A stretch of 64,000 nt of DNA from Anaerostipes butyraticus (GTDB taxonomy: Bacteria > Bacillota > Clostridia > Lachnospirales > Lachnospiraceae). Positions 43,034-51,906 of the stretch are shown piece after piece (positions within the stretch are counted from its first letter, which is position 1; each line of letters begins with the position of its first letter). Location of the stretch: assembly GCF_016586355.1 (NCBI RefSeq), contig NZ_BLYI01000047.1, forward strand, positions 149,211 to 213,210, read 5' to 3'. The notes under the pieces are model-generated. The model saw nothing but the letters and a program-made list of their open reading frames with translations. It was not told where the DNA came from and did no database searches. The translations under genes were made by a program, and so were the position numbers.

Positions 43034-43924
43034 ATGAGTCAATATGTAATCAGCTGCTGTTCTACGGCAGATTTAACCAGGAAACATTTCGAGGAAAGAG
43101 ATATTTCATATATCTGTTTTCATTTTGAGCTGGATGGGGTTCCATATATGGATGATCTGGGAGAATCCATCCCATTTGATGAATTTTATCAGAAAATGGC
43201 AGATGGAGCAGAGACAAAGACATCGCAGGTAAATGCAGAAGAATTTGAAGAATATTTTGAGCCGTTTTTAAAGGAAGGGAAAGATATTCTGCATGTGTGT
43301 CTGTCATCCGGAATTTCCGGGGTAATCAATTCAGCGATGATTGCCAGGGAGGAACTGGAAAAGAAATATCCAGACCGCAGGATTTATATTGTGGATTCCC
43401 TTGGCGCATCGTCTGGCTACGGACTGTTGATGGACAAGCTTGCGGATCTGAGAGATCAGGGAAAAAAGGTGGAGGAAGTCTATCAATGGGCAGAAGAACA
43501 TAAGCTGGAAGTGCATCATTGGTTTTTCTCAACGGATCTGACCTTTTTTATCAAGGGAGGAAGAATTTCCAGAACGGCCGGATTTGTCGGCGGAGTTCTG
43601 GGCATCTGCCCGCTGCTGAATATGGGAGAGGAAGGGACTCTGGTTCCACGGCAGAAGATCCGGACCAAACGAAAAGTGATCCGGGCCATTGTCGATAAAA
43701 TGGAGGCCAATGCCCGCGATGGACTGGAGTATTCCGGTAAATGCTATATTTCCCAGTCAGCTTGTGAAGAAGACGCAAAGGCTGTGGCTGATCTGGTTGA
43801 AAAAAGATTCCCGAATCTGGACGGAAAAGTAGAAATCAATCACGTAGGTACGACCATTGGAAGTCATACAGGACCAGGAACAGTGGCGCTGTTTTTCTGG
43901 GGAAAGAGCCGCAAAGGATCGTAG
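43034..43924 (+). CDS. DegV family fatty acid-binding protein
   Basis: A 296-residue two-domain protein. The fatty-acid pocket residues lie in SSGISGVINSA and in the late THTGPGT-like stretch (SHTGPGTVALFF). DegV/FakB proteins hold a fatty acid for phosphorylation by FakA and incorporation into membrane lipids. No fakA is nearby. The ATG at 43034 is nine bases from AAGAGG; alternatives at 43007 and 43028 fit the ribosome site less well. Confidence 0.9.
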   Translation: MSQYVISCCSTADLTRKHFEERDISYICFHFELDGVPYMDDLGESIPFDEFYQKMADGAETKTSQVNAEEFEEYFEPFLKEGKDILHVCLSSGISGVINSAMIAREELEKKYPDRRIYIVDSLGASSGYGLLMDKLADLRDQGKKVEEVYQWAEEHKLEVHHWFFSTDLTFFIKGGRISRTAGFVGGVLGICPLLNMGEEGTLVPRQKIRTKRKVIRAIVDKMEANARDGLEYSGKCYISQSACEEDAKAVADLVEKRFPNLDGKVEINHVGTTIGSHTGPGTVALFFWGKSRKGS

Positions 43925-43931
43925 ACGGGGC

Positions 43932-43967
43932 AAACAGCAGGATAGCTGTCATCCTGCTGTTTTTTTC
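43932..43967. terminator. Terminator between the DegV and NADH oxidase genes
   Basis: AAACAGCAGGAT and ATCCTGCTGTTT are exact inverses around seven bases, then TTTT. It may serve both convergent genes. Confidence 0.9.
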
Positions 43968-43976
43968 TGCTCTGTT

Positions 43977-45323
43977 TTATGGACGGGTTTCCGCCTGAAG
44001 GGCAGCCATTGTAATATAATTGTAGGGCTGGTTAAAATGAGGCAGGAAAAACATGTCAAATAGTTTCAGCGTATCAATGGATACCTGTTCCTGGACAGCC
44101 AGGGAAAACATATGGATTGCCATGGAAATATCATATTCAGAGCAAAGCTGCGCACCGAGGATCCGGCGGGAAGATTTGTCATAAATAATATGGATCATAA
44201 CTTTCTGGTTGTCAGTTTCTAAAAATCCAGCTTTTTGATAATCTTCATAATCAACATAGGCGGCATCATAGCCGAGACGTATGGCTTTTTTTAATGACAG
44301 CCCTGTACTGACCATTTTCAGATTCCAGATGCTGATGCCGTTGGAACCCTGAACGCCGGGAGAATCAACGGGAACGCCGAGAGCGTTCTGTGCAGCAATG
44401 ATGCCGGAGCGGACGGCATTGGAAGCAAGAGCGATATAATCGGTTCTTTGGGAAGCGTTATTATAGACCGTGGCGCAGTCACCGGCTGCATAGACGTCAG
44501 GAATGCTGGTTTCCTGACGCCGGCTGACAAGATAAGCGCCATTATCAAATTTTTCCAGGACGCCGTCGCCCAGTTTGGTGCTGGGACGGAAACCGGCACA
44601 AAATACGGCCATGTCGGTGTCATAAGAAGCTTTTTCCGTGATAACTTTCTGGATGGTTTCGTGTCCTTCCAGTCTCTGTACGGTTTCACGGAAAGCCAGA
44701 CGGATGCCGTGACGTTCCAGATTTTCTTCCATTTTTCGGGAAAAAGGTTCATCATAATAGGAAGAAAGACAGGCAGAGGCGCTGTCGATCAAAGTAACTT
44801 CCCGCCCGCAGCGGCAGAAGGCTTCGGCAAGTTCAACGCCAATGTATCCGGCGCCGATAATGGTAATTTTCTTTAGATTTTTATTTTTCAATTTGTGGAT
44901 AACATCTTCTGCGTTTTGATATAATTTGACAAATTGGACATTGTGAAGATCGATTCCCTCGATTGGAAGGGAGACAGGCATGGATCCGGTGGCGAGGATC
45001 AGCTTGTCAAATGCCTGTTCATAGTAGTCACCGGTCGTACATTTTGCACGAATTGTCTTTCTTTCAAAGTCAATAGAAGAAACTTTTGTATTCATATGAA
45101 CGTGGGCGCCTTTTGCTTCCAGAGCCTGCCGGCTGGAATAGAATAGTCCTTCAGGTCCGGAAATCTGTCCTCCAATCCATAATGCCATGCCGCATCCGAG
45201 AAAACTGATATTGGAATTTGCGTCAAAAGCGGTGACGTTGATATCTTTTCCTGAATCAAGAATTGTATTTAACGCCGCAGTGCCGGCATGATTGGCGCCT
45301 ACGACAATGATATTTTGTGCCAT
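43977..45323 (-). CDS. NADH oxidase / CoA-disulfide reductase family flavoprotein
   Basis: A 448-residue FAD enzyme of the pyridine nucleotide-disulfide reductase class with a single redox Cys44 (SFLGCGMALW). FAD-binding loop VVGANHAGTAA at the N-terminus, NADH-binding GAGYIGVELAEAF in the middle and the second FAD motif DVYAAGDCATV are clear; the C-terminal dimerisation domain covers about 330-448. Water-forming Nox enzymes remove O2 in anaerobes; CoA-disulfide or polysulfide reduction is the alternative. Start ATG at 45323 behind GAGGAGGG; the open frame continues 66 codons upstream across the T-box promoter and is ignored. Confidence 0.9.
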   Translation of the reverse strand: MAQNIIVVGANHAGTAALNTILDSGKDINVTAFDANSNISFLGCGMALWIGGQISGPEGLFYSSRQALEAKGAHVHMNTKVSSIDFERKTIRAKCTTGDYYEQAFDKLILATGSMPVSLPIEGIDLHNVQFVKLYQNAEDVIHKLKNKNLKKITIIGAGYIGVELAEAFCRCGREVTLIDSASACLSSYYDEPFSRKMEENLERHGIRLAFRETVQRLEGHETIQKVITEKASYDTDMAVFCAGFRPSTKLGDGVLEKFDNGAYLVSRRQETSIPDVYAAGDCATVYNNASQRTDYIALASNAVRSGIIAAQNALGVPVDSPGVQGSNGISIWNLKMVSTGLSLKKAIRLGYDAAYVDYEDYQKAGFLETDNQKVMIHIIYDKSSRRILGAQLCSEYDISMAIHMFSLAVQEQVSIDTLKLFDMFFLPHFNQPYNYITMAALQAETRP

Positions 45324-45415
45324 AAGAAAACCCTCCTCGTTTGAAATATGGTTAGAGTATTGCCCAAAAGAGGGAAAATATACCAGGAGAAAGATTGAAA
45401 TATAAGGAAAATTAA

Positions 45416-45445
45416 TTGACAAACGAGCTTTTTCTCTATTATAAT
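45416..45445 (+). promoter_or_regulatory. Promoter of the T-box-aspS unit
   Basis: TTGACA (45416-45421) and TATAAT (45440-45445), both consensus, spacer 18, just before the leader RNA. Confidence 0.85.
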
Positions 45446-45451
45446 AACTCA

Positions 45452-45712
45452 ATAGGCGATGACGGAGAAAAGTAACATGGATTATCGTTTCCAGTGAGCA
45501 GGGGACAGTGAGAACCCGCAAAGTGAATTCATGCGAAGAACACTCCCGAGCATCAATCTGAACACCGGCAGTTATGGCGGATTAAGTAGGTGCGACGTAG
45601 GTCTGGCGTTAACAGACAGGTAAGAGAGACTGTATCAGCAGTAAATCAGGTGGTACCGCGGACTGGATCATACAAGTTCGTCCTGAAAGGAAATTTCAGG
45701 ACGGGCTTTTTT
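45452..45712 (+). promoter_or_regulatory. T-box riboswitch with terminator, upstream of aspS
   Basis: The leader contains an AGTA motif of the stem I specifier loop (AAAGTAAC near 45470), the conserved T-box sequence AGGTGGTACCGCG (45648-45660) and a terminator CGTCCTGAAA/TTTCAGGACG with T-run (45679-45712) whose 5' arm also pairs in the antiterminator. Uncharged tRNA would keep transcription going into aspS. The specifier codon is not certain; AAC at 45561-45563 is one candidate. This fills most of the 476-base gap 45324-45799. Confidence 0.92.
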
Positions 45713-45799
45713 ATTTTATAGGGAACTTTGTTCCTGTGAAATAAAAACGCTCCGCCTGAAGAAGATAAAAGACAGATGATAGAAAAAAGGAGAATTAAG

Positions 45800-47545
45800 A
45801 TGTCAGATTTATACCGTTCCAGAACGATGGATCAGATTTCAGAAGCCGATATCGGGGAAGAATTAAAGATTGCCGGATGGGTCGAGAATATTCGTGACCA
45901 CGGCGGCGTTTCCTTCATTGACCTGAGAGATATGTATGGTGTAATGCAGGTAGTGTTAAGGGATACAAGCCTTCTGGATAACGTAAGAAAAGAAGAGTGT
46001 CTGTCCATCGAAGGACTGGTTCAGCACAGAGATGAGGAAACTTACAATCCGAAAATCCCAACGGGAACGATTGAGTTAGAAGCTCATAAAATTGATATTT
46101 TAGGAAAAGTTTACAGAGATCTTCCATTTGAGATCGCTACTTCCAAAGAAATCAGGGAGGATGTCCGTCTGAAATATCGTTACCTGGATATGAGAAACCG
46201 CAAAGTAAAGGATAATATTCTGTTCCGTTCCAAAGTAACTCGTTTTTTAAGGGATAAGATGGAAGAACTCGGATTTATCGATATCCAGACGCCGATTTTA
46301 TGTGCGTCTTCCCCGGAAGGAGCCAGAGATTATGTCGTTCCTTCCAGAAAATATAAAGGAAAGTTTTATGCTCTTCCACAGGCGCCGCAGCAGTATAAAC
46401 AGCTTTTGATGGTATCCGGAATTGATAAATATTATCAGATTGCGCCTTGCTTCCGTGATGAAGACGCCCGTGCTGACCGTTCACCGGGAGAATTTTATCA
46501 GCTGGATTTTGAGATGGCATTCGCAACACAGGAGGACGTGTTTAAAGTAGGCGAAGAAGTCCTGACAGCGGCATTTAAAGAATTCGCTCCAAAAGGATCT
46601 GTCGTTACAGAAGCGCCTTATCCGATTTACAGCTACAAAGAGGCTATGCTTCAGTTTGGAACTGATAAGCCGGATCTGCGCAATCCTCTGAGAATTGTGG
46701 ATGTGACAGAATTTTTCCAGAGATGTACGTTCAAACCGTTCCATGGACAGACCGTACGTGCCATCAACGTACATGCAAAATTGTCCAAAGGACAGCACGA
46801 GAAACTTTTAAAATTTGCCCAGTCTATCGGAATGGGAGGACTCGGATATCTGGAAGTAAAAGAAGAAATGAAGTATAAAGGACCGATTGATAAGTTTATC
46901 CCGGATGACATGAAAATGGAACTGGCAGAACTGGCGGGATTATCTGTCGGAGACACGATTTTCTTCATTGCGGCACCGGAAAAAGCGGCAAATCTTTTCG
47001 CAGGACAGATTCGTGATGAACTGGGACAGAGACTGGATCTGCTGGAGAAAAACGCATACCGTTTCTGTTATATCAATGATTTTCCGATGTACGAGATCGA
47101 TGAAGAAACAGGAAAACTTGGATTTACACATAATCCATTCTCCATGCCGCAGGGCGGACTGAAAGCATTAAATGAAAAAGATCCTCTGGAAATCCTTGCT
47201 TATCAGTATGATATTGTCTGCAACGGAGTGGAATTATCATCCGGAGCTGTCAGAAATCATGATATGGAGATCATGGAAAAAGCATTTGAAATCGCAGGAT
47301 ATGAGAAAGAGACATTAAAAGAAAAATTCGGAGCCCTTTACAATGCGTTCCAGTTCGGAGCACCGCCTCATGCAGGAATGGCGCCGGGACTTGACCGTAT
47401 GATCATGCTGCTCCGCGGAGAAGAAAATATCAGGGAAGTCATTGCCTTCCCGATGAGTGGAACCGCACAGGATCTTATGTGCGGAGCGCCAAATGAAATC
47501 ACAGAGCAGCAGCTCCGTGAGGTGCACATTAAAGTCAGAGATTAA
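45800..47545 (+). CDS. aspS: Aspartyl-tRNA synthetase, bacterial type
   Basis: A 581-residue class II synthetase charging tRNA-Asp (and possibly tRNA-Asn in organisms that transamidate). The N-terminal OB-fold anticodon domain (about 1-105) with GWVENIRDHGGVSFIDLRD is followed by the catalytic core: motif 1 near 150-175, motif 2 around CFRDEDARADRSPGEFYQLD, the bacterial GAD insertion (about 290-420) and motif 3 near GLDRMIMLLRG. The ATG at 45800 follows AAAGGAG; an upstream in-frame ATG at 45776 has none. Controlled by the T-box in its leader. Confidence 0.96.
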   Translation: MSDLYRSRTMDQISEADIGEELKIAGWVENIRDHGGVSFIDLRDMYGVMQVVLRDTSLLDNVRKEECLSIEGLVQHRDEETYNPKIPTGTIELEAHKIDILGKVYRDLPFEIATSKEIREDVRLKYRYLDMRNRKVKDNILFRSKVTRFLRDKMEELGFIDIQTPILCASSPEGARDYVVPSRKYKGKFYALPQAPQQYKQLLMVSGIDKYYQIAPCFRDEDARADRSPGEFYQLDFEMAFATQEDVFKVGEEVLTAAFKEFAPKGSVVTEAPYPIYSYKEAMLQFGTDKPDLRNPLRIVDVTEFFQRCTFKPFHGQTVRAINVHAKLSKGQHEKLLKFAQSIGMGGLGYLEVKEEMKYKGPIDKFIPDDMKMELAELAGLSVGDTIFFIAAPEKAANLFAGQIRDELGQRLDLLEKNAYRFCYINDFPMYEIDEETGKLGFTHNPFSMPQGGLKALNEKDPLEILAYQYDIVCNGVELSSGAVRNHDMEIMEKAFEIAGYEKETLKEKFGALYNAFQFGAPPHAGMAPGLDRMIMLLRGEENIREVIAFPMSGTAQDLMCGAPNEITEQQLREVHIKVRD

Positions 47546-47565
47546 AGAAAATATATATAACGGAG

Positions 47566-47603
47566 AAGAAAGCAGAGACCGAAAGGGATCTGCTTTCTTT
47601 TTC
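47566..47603 (+). terminator. Terminator after aspS
   Basis: AAGAAAGCAGA pairs with TCTGCTTTCTT, followed by TTT. Confidence 0.85.
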
Positions 47604-47668
47604 TGCCTGTCAGGAAACCGGGACCTTTTGCCGGCAGTTTTCATAGACTAAGAAAAAAGGAGTTTTTT

Positions 47669-48139
47669 ATGAAAAAATGCTGGTGTGAAAAATTTGGAAG
47701 GAATCCGCAGGCCCCCTGCTGTCCTGAATCTTATGCGCAGTATGGGACTATTGGAAGATATCCGTCAGGAAACTATCTTTCATTTTATGAGGTATTTCGA
47801 AAAGGGACAGAGATTTCACTGGAAGAAGATCAGACGATCGTTCTTCAGCCGGGATATCTCTATCTGATAGATTATGTATTTCTGGCGACGACGGGAAGTC
47901 AGCAGCGGATTCAGATTCTCCCTTATATTAATCAGCAGCCGGGGCTGCTTTATTCTGTATTTTCGATTTCAGGAAATGAGGATAATGTTTCTGCAGCAGC
48001 TTCTTTTACGACCAATGCGGCGTGGGATGAGGCGGCACAGCTGGAATTTCGTGTGACGGCAGGAAATGAGTCGGGAACGGTTACTGCAGATCTTCAGGGG
48101 GCAGTGTCTGTGACTCCACTGATCCGAAAGAGAGAATAG
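47669..48139 (+). CDS. Hypothetical protein with jelly-roll-like pattern (spore-surface/BclA-like?)
   Basis: A 156-residue protein with good ribosome site (AAAAGGAG). It starts with a Cys-rich segment (MKKCWCEKFGRN, PCC) and continues with alternating hydrophobic and polar stretches, Gly/Gln-rich turns and the phrase IVLQPGYLYLIDYVFL followed by repeated short beta strands. This resembles the TNF/C1q-like C-terminal domain of BclA-type exosporium glycoproteins and phage adhesins, but without the collagen repeats. No signal peptide is seen. Function unknown; a role on the spore surface or in assembly is an inference only. Confidence 0.7.
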   Translation: MKKCWCEKFGRNPQAPCCPESYAQYGTIGRYPSGNYLSFYEVFRKGTEISLEEDQTIVLQPGYLYLIDYVFLATTGSQQRIQILPYINQQPGLLYSVFSISGNEDNVSAAASFTTNAAWDEAAQLEFRVTAGNESGTVTADLQGAVSVTPLIRKRE

Positions 48140-48262
48140 AAAATATATTTTGTGTGAGAAGAAAAACATGGTAAGATAAGAAGTAAGAAGAAATATCAGA
48201 AACGATGTTTTTGCCGAATTACAGAGGCAGAAGAGCATCCAAAGAGGAAGGAGCTGTATATT

Positions 48263-49651
48263 ATGGCAGTAATAGGAGCAGTTATGGTCCCGCATCCGCC
48301 GCTGATCATTCCGGAAGTGGGACGGGGAGAAGAAAAAGCAATACAAAAAACGATCGATGCCTATCATCAGGCAGCGAAAGAGATCGCAGCCCTTCAGCCG
48401 GAGACGATCGTTGTTACGACGCCTCATTCGATTATGTATGGAGATTATTTTCACATTTCACCGGGATATGACGCCAGCGGGGATTTTGGACAGTTCCGGG
48501 CAGCCGGAGTCAGGATTCATACCAATTATGATACGGCTTTCGTGGAAGAACTGTGCGCCGAGGCAGATGAACACGGCTTTATGGCGGGAACTCTAGGAGA
48601 GCGAGATTCCAGGCTGGATCATGGGATGATGATTCCTCTGTATTTTATTGATCAGGAATATACGGATTATCAGACGGTCCGTATCGGACTGTCCGGTCTG
48701 TCTTTTGCAGATCATTACACTTTAGGACAGTACATTCAGGAGACAGCCATACGGCTTGGAAGAAGAACAGTCATTGTGGCAAGCGGAGATTTGTCCCACC
48801 GGCTGAAAGAAGACGGCCCTTATGGATATCAGGAAGAAGGGCCGCAGTATGACAAGAGAATCATGGAAGTGATGGGAAGAGGAAAGTTTGGAGAATTGTT
48901 TGAGTTTTCGGAGAATTTTTGTCAAAAAGCAGGCGAGTGCGGCCACCGTTCTTTTCTGATTCTTGCCGGAGCCATGGACCGGATGAAAGTAAAGGCGGAA
49001 GCGCTGTCTTATGAGGGTCCGTTTGGCGTTGGATACGGCGTCTGTACATTTCGGGCAGAGGGAGCGGATGAAAACAGGAATTTCAAGGATCAGTATGAAG
49101 AACGTCAGAGAGAAAAGATGAGAGAGAAAAAGGAGCAGGAAGACGCTTATGTCCGTCTGGCCAGAAGATCTCTGGAAGGATATATGATCAAAAGGGTGCC
49201 GATTGAGGTTCCCGACGATGTTCCGCAGGAACTGCTGGAGAAGAAGGCAGGAGTGTTTGTATCCCTTAAGAAAGATGGAAGGCTCAGAGGATGTATCGGA
49301 ACCATTGCTCCAACGACCGGATCCGTGGCGGAAGAGATCATCCAGAATGCAGTCAGCGCCGCGGTCAGCGACCGCAGATTTCCGGAAGTTGCCTATGAAG
49401 AGCTTCCGTATCTGGAATACAGTGTTGATGTGCTGGAAACTCCGGAAGATATTCAGACGCCGGATCAGCTGGATGTAAAGAAATACGGACTGATCATAAC
49501 AAAAGGAAGAAAACGGGGGCTTCTGCTTCCGAATCTGGAAGGCGTTGATACGGTAGAGGAACAGATTGCGATCACAAAGCAGAAAGCAGGAATCGATGCG
49601 GATGATGAGGATGTTCAGATGCAGCGGTTTGAAGTTGTCAGACACAGGTGA
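48263..49651 (+). CDS. AmmeMemoRadiSam protein: MEMO/LigB-like domain fused to AMMECR1 domain
   Basis: A 462-residue two-domain protein. Residues about 1-270 resemble the MEMO/class III extradiol dioxygenase fold (VPHPPLIIPEVG, TPHSIMYGDYF, DHGMMIPLYF and SGDLSHRL hold putative metal ligands). Residues about 285-462 form an AMMECR1 domain with the signature LRGCIGTIAP. In bacteria these two families and a radical SAM enzyme (AmrS) form the AmmeMemoRadiSam group of unknown chemistry. The radical SAM gene starts at the stop codon of this gene. Ribosome site AAGGAG. Confidence 0.93.
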   Translation: MAVIGAVMVPHPPLIIPEVGRGEEKAIQKTIDAYHQAAKEIAALQPETIVVTTPHSIMYGDYFHISPGYDASGDFGQFRAAGVRIHTNYDTAFVEELCAEADEHGFMAGTLGERDSRLDHGMMIPLYFIDQEYTDYQTVRIGLSGLSFADHYTLGQYIQETAIRLGRRTVIVASGDLSHRLKEDGPYGYQEEGPQYDKRIMEVMGRGKFGELFEFSENFCQKAGECGHRSFLILAGAMDRMKVKAEALSYEGPFGVGYGVCTFRAEGADENRNFKDQYEERQREKMREKKEQEDAYVRLARRSLEGYMIKRVPIEVPDDVPQELLEKKAGVFVSLKKDGRLRGCIGTIAPTTGSVAEEIIQNAVSAAVSDRRFPEVAYEELPYLEYSVDVLETPEDIQTPDQLDVKKYGLIITKGRKRGLLLPNLEGVDTVEEQIAITKQKAGIDADDEDVQMQRFEVVRHR

Positions 49652-50487
49652 TGGTTATGGGTGAGAGAATTTGTAATCTATGTATGCACCGCTGCCGGCT
49701 GAATGACGGACAGACCGGCAGGTGCAGGGCAAGAAAGAATGCAGATGGAAAGGTCATCTGCGGCAATTATGGGAAGATCACTTCCCTTGCCCTGGATCCC
49801 ATAGAGAAAAAACCGCTGAGAAAATTTTTCCCTGGAAGCCGCATTTTGTCGGTGGGGAGTTATGGATGCAATTTGTCCTGCCCTTTTTGTCAGAATCATG
49901 AAATATCCATGAAAAGGGAGGAAGAAGTACAGAGCGTGTATATCTCTCCGCAGGCACTGTGTGAAAGAGCGCTGCAGATGGTTCCTTACGGCAATATCGG
50001 TGTCGCTTTTACCTATAATGAGCCGATGATCGGATATGAATATGTGAGGGATACTGCCAGGTGCTGCCGGGAAGAGGGATTAAAAACGGCAGTGGTGACT
50101 AACGGGTCTGTTTTTCTGGAAGAGACAGAGGAGATTTTCCCGCTGATTGATGCGTGGAATATTGATCTGAAGGGATTTACGAAACAATATTATCGGAAAC
50201 TCGGCGGCTCTTTAGAAATTGTAAAAGAGTTTATCTGCAGGGCGAACGAATACGGACATGTAGAACTTACGACTCTGATCGTCCCGGGAGAAAACGACAA
50301 AGAAGAAGAAATGAGGGCCATGGCATCCTGGATTGCCTCTGTTGATCCAGAGATCGTACTCCATGTAACAAGATTTTTCCCAAACTGGAACATGCAGGAC
50401 CGGGGACCGACCAGCGTGGAACAGGTATACCATCTGGCAGAAACTGCAGGCAGATATTTGGAAAATGTGTACACAGGAAATTGTTAG
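49651..50487 (+). CDS. amrS: AmmeMemoRadiSam radical SAM enzyme (AmrS-like)
   Basis: A radical SAM protein of about 278 residues. The CxxxCxxC motif is GCNLSCPFC, followed by QNHEIS; an N-terminal Cys group CNLCMHRC may hold a second cluster or zinc. TNGS and the GG/E-type SAM-contact region follow. It belongs to the family once confused with pyruvate formate-lyase activases. The start is uncertain between GTG 49648, ATG 49651 and ATG 49657; ATG 49651 overlaps the upstream stop (TGATG), suggesting coupling with the MEMO/AMMECR1 gene. Substrate unknown. Confidence 0.92.
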   Translation: MVMGERICNLCMHRCRLNDGQTGRCRARKNADGKVICGNYGKITSLALDPIEKKPLRKFFPGSRILSVGSYGCNLSCPFCQNHEISMKREEEVQSVYISPQALCERALQMVPYGNIGVAFTYNEPMIGYEYVRDTARCCREEGLKTAVVTNGSVFLEETEEIFPLIDAWNIDLKGFTKQYYRKLGGSLEIVKEFICRANEYGHVELTTLIVPGENDKEEEMRAMASWIASVDPEIVLHVTRFFPNWNMQDRGPTSVEQVYHLAETAGRYLENVYTGNC

Positions 50488-50517
50488 GCTGGCGGGATCA
50501 GCCGGAGGGAGAAAGAA

Positions 50518-50979
50518 ATGAATGGATTGGTAAGCGCCTGTCTGCTCGGCGTAAAGTGCAAATATAATCAGGGGAGCAATTGTTCAGATAAGATAGCAGA
50601 TCTTCTGAGCGAATATCATCTGATTCCGGTCTGCCCGGAAATCATGGGAGGACTGCCGACACCACGGGTTCCGGCGGAAGTCTGTGGCAGCAGGGTGATA
50701 ACGGAAGATGGAAGAGACGTGACAGAACAGTTCCGGCAGGGGGCCCGGGAAGCGTTGAGGCTGGCAAAGCTGTATGAATGCCGTTTTGCGGTCTTAAAGG
50801 AAAAGAGCCCGTCCTGCGGAAGCGGGAAAATATATGACGGTACATTTACAAAGACATTGACAAACGGTGATGGAGTGACTGCGAAGCTTTTAAAGGAGCA
50901 TGGAATCTGTGTATTTGGAGAAAATACTCCGGGTCTTCTGGAAGCTTTGCGTGAGAAAGGAAAAAACAATGAATTTTAA
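50518..50979 (+). CDS. DUF523 family protein
   Basis: A 153-residue protein of DUF523. Conserved elements are SACLLGVKCKYNQGSN, PVCPEIMGGLPTPRVPAE and LKEKSPSCGSGKIYDGTF, with several Cys that may bind metal or sulfur. Family function is undefined; related domains are linked with thiol-sulfur chemistry and DUF1722. It sits 30 bases after the radical SAM gene, behind GGAGGG, and its 3' end overlaps the hydrolase gene by 11 bases. Confidence 0.9.
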   Translation: MNGLVSACLLGVKCKYNQGSNCSDKIADLLSEYHLIPVCPEIMGGLPTPRVPAEVCGSRVITEDGRDVTEQFRQGAREALRLAKLYECRFAVLKEKSPSCGSGKIYDGTFTKTLTNGDGVTAKLLKEHGICVFGENTPGLLEALREKGKNNEF

Positions 50980-51901
50980 AAGAATCAGACAGATCATATC
51001 CGGAATCGCCGTGCTGACAGGTGCGGCATCTTTTTCTGTTTTTCAATATGCGATCTGCAGAAAAAAGAAACAGCCGGACGTCAGAAGAAAGAAAAAATGG
51101 AAGCCGTATCTGGATTTTGTCCTGGAAGAACAAAAATGGGTGAAAAGGCATCACGGAAGGAAACAGGAGATTATATCCGGTGACGGATTGAAACTCCGGG
51201 CCATGTATATTCCGAGAAAAAATGCAAAAGGTATTATTATATGCATGCATGGATATCATTCGGAAGTTGATATTGAATTTGTTCCGGAAGTGCGTTTTTT
51301 ATGGAATCTCGGATATGATATTTTGCTGCCGTGGCAGAGAAGCCATGGACAGAGCGAAGGCAGATATATAACCTATGGCGTGAAAGAACGGTACGACTGC
51401 AGACAATGGATCCGATATGCCAATGAGCATCTGGGAGCCAAAGATAAAAATGTGTTTTTATGCGGCATTTCCATGGGATGCGCTACCGTGCTGATGGCGG
51501 CAGGACTCAAACTTCCTGAAAATGTCAGGGGAATTATTGCTGACTGCGGGTTCACGTCACCATGGGAGATCATACGTCATGTGGTAAAGACTAAATATCA
51601 TCTTCCGCCATATCCGCTGCTGTTTTTCCTGGATGCCATCTGCCGGATTGCGGCAGGATTCAGCCTGAAGGACGCCTCTGTTCAGGAAGCGATGCGGAAA
51701 AATACGATACCGGTTCTGTTTATTCACGGTGATGAAGACAGATATGTGCCGGTATGGATGACTTACAGTAATTATGAGGCATGTGCGGCTGAGAAAGAAC
51801 TTTATATTGTACATGGGGCTGCGCATGCGCTGGCTTTTTCTTATGACAGAAAAGAAGGCAGCAGACGAATCAGAAATTTTATACAACGATATGAAAGGTG
51901 A
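50969..51901 (+). CDS. Alpha/beta hydrolase with N-terminal membrane anchor
   Basis: A 310-residue serine hydrolase. Residues about 8-27 are hydrophobic and precede a basic stretch, so the enzyme is probably anchored. The fold is clear: MHGYHSE (oxyanion loop), nucleophile in GISMG, Asp in FIHGDEDRYVP and His in VHGAAHALA. Members related to FrsA/YqkD-like hydrolases hydrolyse esters; substrate unknown. The start at 50969 lies inside the end of the DUF523 gene behind AAAGGA; the FAD oxidoreductase gene follows after five bases, so all are one operon. Confidence 0.88.
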   Translation: MNFKRIRQIISGIAVLTGAASFSVFQYAICRKKKQPDVRRKKKWKPYLDFVLEEQKWVKRHHGRKQEIISGDGLKLRAMYIPRKNAKGIIICMHGYHSEVDIEFVPEVRFLWNLGYDILLPWQRSHGQSEGRYITYGVKERYDCRQWIRYANEHLGAKDKNVFLCGISMGCATVLMAAGLKLPENVRGIIADCGFTSPWEIIRHVVKTKYHLPPYPLLFFLDAICRIAAGFSLKDASVQEAMRKNTIPVLFIHGDEDRYVPVWMTYSNYEACAAEKELYIVHGAAHALAFSYDRKEGSRRIRNFIQRYER

Positions 51902-51906
51902 AAGCA

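Noticed and set aside
48722..49645. 307-codon minus-strand frame opposite the MEMO/AMMECR1 gene
   Set aside because: No ribosome site; the plus strand has both domains with conserved motifs.
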